64,000 nt of DNA from an uncultured Sphingomonas sp. (GTDB lineage Bacteria; Pseudomonadota; Alphaproteobacteria; Sphingomonadales; Sphingomonadaceae), in the NCBI RefSeq assembly GCF_937871615.1, contig NZ_CALMPA010000021.1, positions 62,001 to 126,000 of the forward strand, read 5' to 3'. The notes below the pieces were generated by a model. That model was given only the letters and a program-made list of their open reading frames with translations, was not told the origin of the DNA and did no database searches. Numbering within the stretch: the first letter of the stretch is position 1; each line of letters starts with the position of its first letter. Below, piece by piece: positions 18,890 to 26,943 of the stretch. The translations under genes were made by a program, and so were the position numbers.

Positions 18890-20185
18890 TTACTTCGCGA
18901 TGCCCGCCGCGCCGATGACGGTGGCGAGGCTCATCGTCATGTAGCGCAGGGTATCCTCGCGATCGAGCTTCAGCCGCTCGCCAGGCGAATGCGAACGCTC
19001 GGAGGCGAAGCCCGAGCCGATCGTGATCGCGGGAATGCCCAGGCTCATCGGCATGTTGGCGTCGGTCGAGCTGCTTTCCAGTTCCGGCTTGCCGCCGCCA
19101 ACCGCGATCGCGGCATAAGCGGTGCGCACCAGCGCATTGTCGTCGGCGGTGTGGCCGACCGGACGATCGCCGATCAGCTTCGCCTCATAGCTGATCTTGC
19201 CGCGCGCGGTGGAGCGGGCGGCATTCTCGCGATCCACCGCGCCGGGCAGGATCGAATGGAGATAGGCGTCGGCCTTGGCCAGTTCGTCCTTGCTCTCCGA
19301 GCGCATGTCCACCGTCATCGCGGTTTCGAACGGGATAGAATTGACCGAGGTGCCGCCCTCGACCACACCGACGTTGAAGGTGGTGCGCGGGTGCGCCGGC
19401 ACCTTCATCTTGCCGAATTCAACGATCGCATCGCCCATCGCATAGGCCGGGCTGACCAGCCCGAACGCGCCATAGCTGTGCCCGCCCGGCCCGGTGAAGG
19501 TGACCTTGTAGCGCTTCGACCCGACGCCGCCGTTGGTCACGCGATCGCGGCCCGGCTCGATCGAGATGAACTGCGCGATGCGGCCCTTGTACTTGCCCTT
19601 GGTGAACAGGTGCCGCATCCCGCGCAGATCGCCCGGCCCCTCCTCGCCCACATCGCCCATGAACAGGATGTCGCTCCTGGTGCGGATGCCCGCCTTGTCG
19701 AGCGCGCGGATGAAGGCGAGCAGCACCGGCAGACTGCTGGTATCGTCGCCGATCCCCGGCGCATGGAGATAATCGCCCTCGCGGCGCACCTTGATCGGCG
19801 TGCCTTCGGGGAAAACCGTATCGAGATGCGCAGCGACGACCAGCAGCGGGCCGCCGCCGGTGCCCTTGCGCAGCCCCATCACATTGCCCTCGGCATCCAT
19901 TTCCACATCCTGGAGCCCGGCGGCGCGCAGCATTTCGAGATAAGCCGCGGCGCGCTTCGCCTCCTTGAACGGCGGCGCGGGAATCTCGGTCAGCGTGGTG
20001 ATTTCGCTGACCATGCGATCATAATCCGCCGCGAGCGACTTGCGCGCGACATCGAACGGGCGGCTCGCATAAAGCGCGCGCATCGACGCTTCGGCGCCCG
20101 CTGCCGGCTTGGCGGCGCCGGGCGTTGCGCCGAGCATCGCGAAAACCGGCAGGCAGGCGGAAAGGGCAAGCTGGAAACGATTCAT
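18890..20185 (-). CDS. Secreted M20-family peptidase (M20/M25/M40)
   Basis: A 431-residue dizinc hydrolase with a signal peptide (cleavage about after PGAAKPAAGA). Family signatures are VVAAHLDTVFPEG (first metal-binding His/Asp, about 125), PGIGDDTSSLPVLLAF, and GDVGEEGPGDLRGM (catalytic Glu pair, about 188). The small dimerisation domain is present (GPGGHSYGAFG). Relatives include peptidase T-like aminopeptidases and carboxypeptidases, so the expected substrate is a short peptide or acylated amino acid in the periplasm. It follows the CapA-like gene by 34 bases and is probably in its operon, under the Pho-box-like repeat at 21706. Confidence 0.88.
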   Translation of the reverse strand: MNRFQLALSACLPVFAMLGATPGAAKPAAGAEASMRALYASRPFDVARKSLAADYDRMVSEITTLTEIPAPPFKEAKRAAAYLEMLRAAGLQDVEMDAEGNVMGLRKGTGGGPLLVVAAHLDTVFPEGTPIKVRREGDYLHAPGIGDDTSSLPVLLAFIRALDKAGIRTRSDILFMGDVGEEGPGDLRGMRHLFTKGKYKGRIAQFISIEPGRDRVTNGGVGSKRYKVTFTGPGGHSYGAFGLVSPAYAMGDAIVEFGKMKVPAHPRTTFNVGVVEGGTSVNSIPFETAMTVDMRSESKDELAKADAYLHSILPGAVDRENAARSTARGKISYEAKLIGDRPVGHTADDNALVRTAYAAIAVGGGKPELESSSTDANMPMSLGIPAITIGSGFASERSHSPGERLKLDREDTLRYMTMSLATVIGAAGIAK

Positions 20186-20219
20186 CTAATCCCCCGTAAT
20201 ATCTGCGAACTGATCTAGC

Positions 20220-21632
20220 TTATTTTCCCGCGCTGGAAACACGGATCACGCCAACGCCCTTTTCGATCGCGATTTTCGTGCCGAACGGCTCCGAAAGCCG
20301 CGCGAGGCGATCGAGGATGCGCGCGCCGACGGTCGCGTCCGCCAGATGCGGCACGCCGCGCTCCGCGCCCTTCGCGCTCACGCCGAGATCGACCGGATAG
20401 AGGCGGATTTCCGCGATCCGCCCATCGACGTAGCGGCTTTCCGCGATCACCGATTCATAAAGGTTCGGATCGGCGAAAATCGCCGAGCCGCGCGCCTGGA
20501 GGAATTCCGGCGCGGTAACCTCCGCCGGATTGACGCCGAACTGCTCGTACATGTCCGCCGGCAGATGATCGAGCGAGTTGTTCATCATCGCGAAGTTGCC
20601 GAGCGAATAGAAGATCGGCTTGCCCTTGTAGATCTCGATCCCGCGCAACTGATGCGGGCCATGCGCGATGAACGAATCCGCGCCCTCGTCGATCGCGCGA
20701 CGCGCGAAATCGACCGTGAACGCGGGCGGCTGCTGGGTCGATTCATTCGGCTCGTGATTGTGGAACGAGAAGACGACGAAATTGCCGTTCTGCTTCGCCT
20801 GCCGGATCGAACGCAGATTGCCCGCCTCATCCTTCGTATTCGGCTCATATTCGATCGTCACCGGCGCCTTGGGCGAAGGCGTGGCGCGATAGGTGCGCTC
20901 GCCGAGCTTCACCGCCGCGCCGGGCTTCGCGCCCGCGATCCGCGCCAGCACCGCGAGGTCCGCATCGGAAACCAGCCCGATCTCCTTCGTGCGGATCACA
21001 TTGGCGCCGGGCCGCCCCGGCACCATGCCGAGCGGGTCTGCCGCGGGCGTCATCGGCGTGAAGGTGGAGGTGGCGGCGACCAGCCCGATCCGGCCCTGCG
21101 GCGCATCGAGGAACTTCGGCGCGCGCGCCTCCGTCATGGTGCGTCCGGTGCCGGCATGGACCAGCTTCGCCGCGTCGAGCCGCTTGATCGTTTCGATCAG
21201 CCCTTCCGCGCCCCAGTCGGTCGCGTGATTGTTGGCGGTGCTGACGATATCGAAGCCCATCGACACGAGATCGTCGACCACCTTCGGATCGCCGAGCATC
21301 CAGGTGCCGCCGGATTCAGCCTGCGGCGCGCCCTTGAAGGTGGGCAGATCGAAGACGACTTCCTCGAAATTGCCATAGGTCACGTCGGCACGGCGCAGGA
21401 TGCGCAGCATCTCGGGCGACTTTTTCTCGATCGTCGCCAGCATCGGGCGAAGATAGATCAGATCACCAACGGCGGTGAGCGTGAACTGGCCTGCGATCGC
21501 CGTGCTCGGCACCGGCGTGATCGTCAGCGCGTCGCGCTCCTTCGCCATCGCCGGCGTGACGAGCGTGGCCATCGCCACCGCCGCCAGCGCGACACGCGAA
21601 GCCGCCATCCATCCCAAACGCCCAGCCGCCAT
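20220..21632 (-). CDS. CapA-family metallophosphoesterase-like protein
   Basis: A 470-residue secreted protein of the CapA/PGA_cap family. After an N-terminal hydrophobic signal (ALAAVAMATLVTPAMA) come the family motifs FTLTAVGDLIYLRPM, VTYGNFEEVVFD, TANNHATDWGAEGL, FSFHNHEPNE and DSFIAHGPHQLRGIEIYKG, which carry the metal-binding Asp, Asn and His residues of a calcineurin-like fold. CapA proteins take part in poly-gamma-glutamate capsule formation in Bacillus, but CapB/CapC are absent here, so a capsule role is not supported. It is first in a two-gene unit with the M20 peptidase. The Pho-box-like repeat lies 73 bases upstream of its start. Confidence 0.85.
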   Translation of the reverse strand: MAAGRLGWMAASRVALAAVAMATLVTPAMAKERDALTITPVPSTAIAGQFTLTAVGDLIYLRPMLATIEKKSPEMLRILRRADVTYGNFEEVVFDLPTFKGAPQAESGGTWMLGDPKVVDDLVSMGFDIVSTANNHATDWGAEGLIETIKRLDAAKLVHAGTGRTMTEARAPKFLDAPQGRIGLVAATSTFTPMTPAADPLGMVPGRPGANVIRTKEIGLVSDADLAVLARIAGAKPGAAVKLGERTYRATPSPKAPVTIEYEPNTKDEAGNLRSIRQAKQNGNFVVFSFHNHEPNESTQQPPAFTVDFARRAIDEGADSFIAHGPHQLRGIEIYKGKPIFYSLGNFAMMNNSLDHLPADMYEQFGVNPAEVTAPEFLQARGSAIFADPNLYESVIAESRYVDGRIAEIRLYPVDLGVSAKGAERGVPHLADATVGARILDRLARLSEPFGTKIAIEKGVGVIRVSSAGK

Positions 21633-21658
21633 CTGCCATTCTCCCGTATTTCGATGCG

Positions 21659-21676
21659 GCGCAGGAATCCCTGCGC
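21659..21676. promoter_or_regulatory. Perfect inverted repeat in the capA leader
   Basis: GCGCAGG and CCTGCGC are separated by AATC, giving a perfect seven-base-pair stem 27 bases before the capA start. It has no T run, so it is more likely an operator or leader hairpin than a terminator for the kinase gene upstream. Confidence 0.4.
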
Positions 21677-21705
21677 GAACTACGAAGCCGGTCTAGGCGG
21701 TATCG

Positions 21706-21723
21706 CTGTCGTCAACCTGTCAT
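21706..21723 (+). promoter_or_regulatory. Pho-box-like direct repeat upstream of capA
   Basis: Reads CTGTCGTCAACCTGTCAT: two seven-base CTGTC(A/G)T units with an 11-base period, like the E. coli Pho box. Seen along the minus-strand capA gene it reads ATGACAGGTTGACGACAG. It lies in the 109-base gap between the end of the sensor kinase gene and the start of capA, 73 bases from the capA start codon. It matches the repeat at 28658-28675 in 17 of 18 bases. An 11-base repeat period is what OmpR/PhoB-family regulators bind. Confidence 0.65.
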
Positions 21724-21741
21724 ACGCCACGGGCGAGGCGA

Positions 21742-23241
21742 CTATTGCGCGGCGCGAAAATCCACCACGACCCGCAGCCCCACGCCGCTTTCGGGTGTTG
21801 CGAGCGCCACCGTCGCGCCCATCCGCTCCGCCAGCGCGCGAACGATCGGCAGACCCAGCCCGCTGCCGGGCGGCGCCCCCTCCCGCGCGACACGGTAGAA
21901 ACGCTCCCACACCTTCTCGCGCTCGCTCTCGGGGATGCCGGGGCCGTCATCCTCCACCACAAGGCGCGCGCTGCCCGGCTGATGCTCGATCGCGACGCGC
22001 ACCGTGCCGCCGGGCCGGTTATAACGGATCGCATTGTCGATCAGATTGCCGGCAAGCTCCCGTGCGAGGCCGGGATCGCCCAGCGCCTGCACCGGGCCGC
22101 CGGCGGAAAACAGGATGTCGATGCCGTCATCCTCGCCCTGTGCGGCGCGATCCGCCGTCACCCGCCCGGCCAGCGCGGTGAGATCGAAGCGCTGGAGCGG
22201 CGCGATCGGCTGCTCATCGGTACGCGCCAGCGCGATCAACTGGAGCAGCAGCCGTTCGAGCGATTCCACCGCATAAGTGATGTCGCCGATCGCCGCGCTG
22301 GCAAGCGGCGCATGTGGCCCCGCGCGGCGCAGCACATCGAGATGCACGCGCGCCACCGCCAGCGGCGTGCGCATCTGATGCGAGGCGCTGGAGGTGAACT
22401 GGCGCAGCGACTCGTTCACCTTTTCCAGCCGCGTCATCAGCCCATTGAAGGATTCGACGAACGGCACGGTTTCGCGCGGCATATCCGGCTGGAGCTGCAG
22501 GCGGAATTGCGGCGCGGGATCGCTCTGTGCGTCGCGCACCTGCCGCGTCAGCGCCGTGAACGGACGCAGCCCCCAGCCGATCGCCAGCCACACCAGCAAC
22601 CCGGCGACGAACAGCACCAGCACGCCTTCCGCCACGATCTGCGCGAAATAGCCGTAATTATAGACGCGCTGATCGTCGACATAATCGGCGATCTGGATCG
22701 CGACGAGTTCGCCATTATCCCGCAAGCGGCGGATTTCGGTCGCGATCCGCGCCGGGCGGCCATGCAGCACGCCATCGCGTAGATAGGCCGCCTGCACCAC
22801 ATTGTCTGCGTCCCCGGCATCAATATAGCCGCGCACCATCGGCGTATCGCGCGCCTGCTTCTTGAATTCGGCGGGGGGATGTCGGTCGATCACGCCGTGA
22901 TCCGCCACGCCATAATCCGCCGGCGGGCGCAGCGCGGGATCGCCCATCAGCACATGGCGCCCGTGATAGACGCTGAAATTCACCACCGGGCGCGCGCGCC
23001 GCTTGAGCAGATGGATGATGAGCGGGGCGATCTTCTGCCGCACCTCGGGCGGCTGGTCATAAGCGAGGCTGAGCGTGCGGACCGACCCCACGAGCACGCG
23101 ATCGAGCGTGTCCAGATCGGTATCGCGCACGACCCATCCGGTGATCCCGGCAAGCAGCATGACGAGCAGCGCCAGCGGCAGCATCACCGCGACGATCAGC
23201 CGCCTTTGCAATGATTTATAGCGGCGGTGCATCGCGCTCAC
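21742..23241 (-). CDS. Two-component sensor histidine kinase, TctE-like
   Basis: A 499-residue membrane sensor kinase. TM1 is at about 15-35 (VAVMLPLALLVMLLAGITG), followed by a periplasmic 2CSK_N-type sensor region (about 36-200), TM2 (YFAQIVAEGVLVLFVAGLLVWLAIG, about 200-225), a HAMP-like linker, the H-box SASHQMRTPLAVARVH (about 290) and an HATPase domain with N, G1 (VVEDDGPGIPESE) and G2 (GSGLGLPIV) boxes. The start taken is GTG 23241, overlapping the regulator stop as GTGA; ATG 23232 is an alternative. TctE-type kinases sense tricarboxylates, but many sphingomonad copies sit next to TonB receptors and sense other nutrients. Confidence 0.92.
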   Translation of the reverse strand: MSAMHRRYKSLQRRLIVAVMLPLALLVMLLAGITGWVVRDTDLDTLDRVLVGSVRTLSLAYDQPPEVRQKIAPLIIHLLKRRARPVVNFSVYHGRHVLMGDPALRPPADYGVADHGVIDRHPPAEFKKQARDTPMVRGYIDAGDADNVVQAAYLRDGVLHGRPARIATEIRRLRDNGELVAIQIADYVDDQRVYNYGYFAQIVAEGVLVLFVAGLLVWLAIGWGLRPFTALTRQVRDAQSDPAPQFRLQLQPDMPRETVPFVESFNGLMTRLEKVNESLRQFTSSASHQMRTPLAVARVHLDVLRRAGPHAPLASAAIGDITYAVESLERLLLQLIALARTDEQPIAPLQRFDLTALAGRVTADRAAQGEDDGIDILFSAGGPVQALGDPGLARELAGNLIDNAIRYNRPGGTVRVAIEHQPGSARLVVEDDGPGIPESEREKVWERFYRVAREGAPPGSGLGLPIVRALAERMGATVALATPESGVGLRVVVDFRAAQ

Positions 23242-23903
23242 GCCGCCTCGATCATATAGCCCAGCCCGCGCACGGTGCGGATCACCGGCCCCTTCTCGCC
23301 GAGCTTGCGGCGTAGCCGGCCGACATAGACCTCAAGCGCGTTGATCCCGACATTGTCGTCGAAGCTGAACACCTCGGCGGAAAGCTGCTCCTTGCCGACC
23401 AGCCTGCCAGGGCGGGTCATCAGCGTTTCAAGCACCGCCAGTTCGCGTGGACGCAGTGGCACCGCCACCCCTTCCAGCAGCACGCTGCGGCTGGAACGAT
23501 CGAATTCCAGCGCGCCCAGGCGCAGCACGGGCGCCGGCGTGCCATGCGCCCGCCGCATCAGCGCGCGCACCCGCGAATGCAGCTCGCGCGGATCGAACGG
23601 CTTGACCATATAATCATCGGCGCCGCGATCGAGGCCGGTGATGCGATCGTCGACGCGATCGCGCGCGGTGAGGATCAGGATCGGCGTCGCCACCCCGATC
23701 TGGCGCAGCCGGTGCAGCAGCTCGATCCCGTCCATTCCGGGCAGGCCGAGATCAAGCACGATCGCGGCATAAGGCTCGCTCGGCGCGATCATCAGCGCAT
23801 CCTCGCCGGTGCCGAAAATATCGACCGACAGCCCCTCGGATTCCAGCGACGATGCGATGCCCCGCGCCAGCGCGACGTCATCCTCGACCAGCATGATGCG
23901 CAT
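23238..23903 (-). CDS. OmpR-family response regulator, TctD-like
   Basis: A 221-residue response regulator with a receiver domain (MRIMLVEDDVALARG, phosphorylated Asp in VLDLGLPGMDG near residue 51, KPFDPRELHSRV) and an OmpR/PhoB winged helix (about 125-220, ending LRRKLGEKGPVIRTVRGLGYMI). I chose ATG 23903 over a GTG 12 bases earlier because GGAGG lies five bases upstream and the protein then begins as the family does. It is the first gene of the pair with the kinase. It lies between the terminator of the TonB receptor gene and two operons carrying 11-base-period repeats, which makes it the best local candidate to bind them. Confidence 0.93.
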   Translation of the reverse strand: MRIMLVEDDVALARGIASSLESEGLSVDIFGTGEDALMIAPSEPYAAIVLDLGLPGMDGIELLHRLRQIGVATPILILTARDRVDDRITGLDRGADDYMVKPFDPRELHSRVRALMRRAHGTPAPVLRLGALEFDRSSRSVLLEGVAVPLRPRELAVLETLMTRPGRLVGKEQLSAEVFSFDDNVGINALEVYVGRLRRKLGEKGPVIRTVRGLGYMIEAA

Positions 23904-24063
23904 TCCCGCCTCCACTCGGGCGCGATCGCCCGGCCAATTGCCCTGCCCCTTTTACAGATTTTGCCGATTCCGGCCCGCCTGTGCCCCGGCTGCCGCAGGT
24001 TTGCGTTCTCATCCCCGCCCCGCGCCGTCAACCCACCGGGCGGGCGCGAAGCCGCCATATGCG

Positions 24064-24094
24064 AAAAGGGGCGATCGCATCGCGACCGCCCCTT
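24064..24094 (-). terminator. Rho-independent terminator of the TonB receptor gene
   Basis: On the minus strand AAGGGGCG (24087-24094) pairs with CGCCCCTT (24066-24073); the inner bases can extend the stem with one wobble. The stem is followed by TTTTC. It begins 28 bases after the receptor stop codon, so it should end that transcript before the response-regulator gene. Confidence 0.8.
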
Positions 24095-24121
24095 CCCTCA
24101 CTCAGTCATCCGCGTGCGGGC

Positions 24122-26854
24122 TCAGAAATGAACCTTCGCGCCGACGTTCAGATAGCGACCGATCGAATCGTAGAAGATCGAGCCATAGGTGGTGAGCGGC
24201 GCCTTGCGATCGAACACGTTGTTGACGCTGGCGAACAGCGTGAAGCCGCCAACCGTCGTCTGCCCGCCGAGATCGAGATAGGTGCGGCTGGTGATCTTGT
24301 TGTTCGCGATATCGAGCGTGTGGTCATAGACCCCGCCGCCGACATAGCGCACCCGCGCGTCGATCGAGAAATCGCTGTTCGTATAGGTGATCGAGCCGGT
24401 GCCGCGCCACTTCGGCGTGCCGAAGTTCACATTGTCACCCACGTCGCCCGCGCGCTGGATCACCGCGACGCCATTGTTGATCTCCACCTTGGGCACATAG
24501 GTCGCCAGCGCGCGGAAACGCAGCGAGCCGGGCATGTTGCTGATGCGGCTCATCGGCAACACATAGGACGCCTCGATATCAAGCCCGCGCGTCTTGTATT
24601 GCGCGAGGTTGATATAGGTGGAGTGGATCACCGTCGGCGCGCCAAGCGTCGCCGGCGGGATAGCCGGAGCACGCTCGATCTGGGCGCAGGCATTGGCATT
24701 GCCCAGGCTGCAGCTCGTGACGATGTCCTGCGCGCCGAGCGAGACGATCGCGTCCCGGATCTCGATATTGTAGTAATCGACCGAGAGGTTGAGCCCCGGC
24801 ACCGCGGTCGGCGTGAACACCGCGCCCACCGTCAGCGTGCTGCCGATTTCCGGGCGCAGCTTCGGGTTGCCGCCGGCGTAGCGCGTCACCGGATAGGTCT
24901 GGCCGTTCTCCGCGACCGACGAGAAGCTCGTGGCGACCGTGGTGTACATCTCCGTCAGGCTGGCCGAGCGGATATCGCGCGAGCGCGAGAAGCGCAGCAG
25001 CAGGTTGTTGAAGATGCGATCGGTGGCGCCGACCTTCCACGACCAGATGCCGCCCGAGGAGCTGTAGTGGCTGTAACGCGCCGCGCCGTTGATATCGAGC
25101 TTGCTGAACGGCTGGTCGAGCAGCGGGATCGCGACTTCGCCGAAGCCTTCCTGCACGTTGAACCCGCCGTTGAGCGGCGAGAAGTTGAAGCGGCTGAAGC
25201 CCTTCGCCGCCGACACCGGATCGAGCGAGTTGGTGGTGATGCTTTCCCAGCGCGCTTCGCCGCCGACCGCGACCGAAACCGGCCCCGCCCAGGTGTTGAA
25301 CGCATCGCCGCGCAGGCTGAAGCCGGTGGTGTCGAGCTTGGTGGTGTAGGCCACGCTCGCCTGATTGCCGAACACATAGCGCACCGCCGCCGGATCGGCG
25401 CGGCCCGCGCCGAGGATGTTGAGCGGGCGGCACGCGGTGGTCGGGTTGGTCAGCGCATCACGGCATACGATGTTGCCGCCCGCGTCATACACCGCATCGA
25501 GCGCCAGGGTGAGGTTCGCGCCGGTGATCTGGTTGTCATAGCTCTGCGCGTTGCGCAGTTCGCCGTGCGCGTAATAAGCGCTGTACTTCCAGTTGCCGCC
25601 GCCGATCGTGCCATCGACGCCGATCGCGCCCTCGATGTTGCGGCGGCTGAACCCGAAGGTGCGCATACCGTAATCCTCGAACACGCGACCGACCTTGATC
25701 GTGCCGGTCGGGGCGACCTGTCCACCAAGCGCCTGCTGCACGAACGGGTTCACGCCGCTCAGCGTGTAGGTGCCGGTTTCGGCGTAGAACGGATATTTCG
25801 CCCAGATGCGGCTGAACGTGGCATCGGCCCAGAAGGTCGCCTGGCCGACATCGTAGCTGAGGCGGGCATAGCTGTTGTAGCGCTGATACGGATTGGTCAG
25901 CGTGTGCTCGCTGTTCGACGAAACGCCCTCGCCGCCCACCATCGTGGTGCCGCCGAGGCCGACCTGGCCGAACTGGAACGGACGCACCGTGCCATTGGCG
26001 TTGAACGTCTTGCCGATCAGCGACGCCGGGCCGGAGGTAATCAGGCCGTTCGTGCCGAAATTGGCGTAGAACACGTCGGGCGACAGCACCAGATTGTGCC
26101 CGTTCGCGCCGCCGACCGGCGAGAACAGATCGGTGCTGCCGAGATTGGGGCGCGAGAAGCGATCGAAGATGCCTTCGTCACGCTGATATTCGCCGCCGAT
26201 CATGAAGTGGCCGCGCCCACCCGCGAAGCTGGTGCCGAACGAGCCGTTGAAGCTGTAGCGATGGCCGTCGCCGCGCGACGAAATGCCGTTCTGCGCGCCG
26301 ACCGTGAGGCCCTGAAGCTTGTTGTCGAGGATCAGGTTGACCACGCCGCCGACCGCGCCGGAGCCCCATGCCGCGCTCGCGCCGCCGGTGACGACCTCGA
26401 CGCGCTTCACCATGTTCTGCGGGATCGTGTTGAGATCGGCCGAGCCGGTGAAGCGGCGACCGTTGAGCAGCGTCAGCGTGCGCGTCACGCCGAGGCCGCG
26501 CAGATCCATCGCGGACGACGAGGAATTGGTGTTCGCCACCGTGCTCGTCGGGCTCTGCGTCGCGCGGAACTGCGGCAGATCGTTGAGCGCCTGCGCGATG
26601 CTCGGGCGCGCGCCCATCTGCAGCTCCGCCTCGCCGACAACGGTGGTCGGCGTCGGCGCGTCAAAGCCGGCCTTGTCGATGCGCGAACCCGTCACAACGA
26701 TATCGGTGGCGGCATCGGCGTCCGCATCGACTGCCACGGGTGCAGGCGCGGTCTGCGCGAGTGCTGCCGCGCCGAAAAGCGGCGAGATGAACAAGGCGGT
26801 TCCGGCGGTGCCCCGCAGGAGCGCGCGGCGCAGGCTTTCACGATGGATCGACAT
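24122..26854 (-). CDS. TonB-dependent outer-membrane receptor
   Basis: A 910-residue outer-membrane receptor. A signal peptide (ending about GAAALAQ, residue 33) precedes a TonB box-like DIVVTGSRI, the plug (PSIAQALNDLPQFR, LRGLGVTRTLTLLNGRR, VKRVEVVTGGASAAWGSGAVGGVVNL) and a long beta-barrel ending in VGAKVHF with the terminal Phe. The plug type with GRRF, NTIPQ and SAAWGSGA is the large sphingomonad/Caulobacter family that imports carbohydrates, peptides or aromatics rather than siderophores. The start is ATG 26854, seven bases after AAGGGA; ATG 26860 is possible. It follows the serine hydrolase gene on the same strand by about 90 bases. Confidence 0.92.
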   Translation of the reverse strand: MSIHRESLRRALLRGTAGTALFISPLFGAAALAQTAPAPVAVDADADAATDIVVTGSRIDKAGFDAPTPTTVVGEAELQMGARPSIAQALNDLPQFRATQSPTSTVANTNSSSSAMDLRGLGVTRTLTLLNGRRFTGSADLNTIPQNMVKRVEVVTGGASAAWGSGAVGGVVNLILDNKLQGLTVGAQNGISSRGDGHRYSFNGSFGTSFAGGRGHFMIGGEYQRDEGIFDRFSRPNLGSTDLFSPVGGANGHNLVLSPDVFYANFGTNGLITSGPASLIGKTFNANGTVRPFQFGQVGLGGTTMVGGEGVSSNSEHTLTNPYQRYNSYARLSYDVGQATFWADATFSRIWAKYPFYAETGTYTLSGVNPFVQQALGGQVAPTGTIKVGRVFEDYGMRTFGFSRRNIEGAIGVDGTIGGGNWKYSAYYAHGELRNAQSYDNQITGANLTLALDAVYDAGGNIVCRDALTNPTTACRPLNILGAGRADPAAVRYVFGNQASVAYTTKLDTTGFSLRGDAFNTWAGPVSVAVGGEARWESITTNSLDPVSAAKGFSRFNFSPLNGGFNVQEGFGEVAIPLLDQPFSKLDINGAARYSHYSSSGGIWSWKVGATDRIFNNLLLRFSRSRDIRSASLTEMYTTVATSFSSVAENGQTYPVTRYAGGNPKLRPEIGSTLTVGAVFTPTAVPGLNLSVDYYNIEIRDAIVSLGAQDIVTSCSLGNANACAQIERAPAIPPATLGAPTVIHSTYINLAQYKTRGLDIEASYVLPMSRISNMPGSLRFRALATYVPKVEINNGVAVIQRAGDVGDNVNFGTPKWRGTGSITYTNSDFSIDARVRYVGGGVYDHTLDIANNKITSRTYLDLGGQTTVGGFTLFASVNNVFDRKAPLTTYGSIFYDSIGRYLNVGAKVHF

Positions 26855-26882
26855 AAGCATATCCCTTTGGTCAGTTTGATCG

Positions 26883-26914
26883 AGCCAGCTCGCCGGTTTT
26901 TTCCGGGGCTGGCT
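26883..26914. other. Imperfect hairpin between the serine hydrolase and TonB receptor genes
   Basis: AGCCAGC (26883-26889) pairs with GCTGGCT (26908-26914), with an inner CCGG...CCGG stem around six T/A bases. On the minus strand, where the genes lie, it has no T run after it. It could weaken read-through from the serine hydrolase gene or act in the receptor leader; I cannot tell which. Confidence 0.4.
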
Positions 26915-26943
26915 TTGTTGTTTGCTTCGAAGGGGCGCCCGGC

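Noticed and set aside
20220-21632. CapA-like gene as proof of a poly-gamma-glutamate capsule
   Set aside because: CapB, CapC and CapE are absent, and CapA-family proteins are common outside capsule loci.
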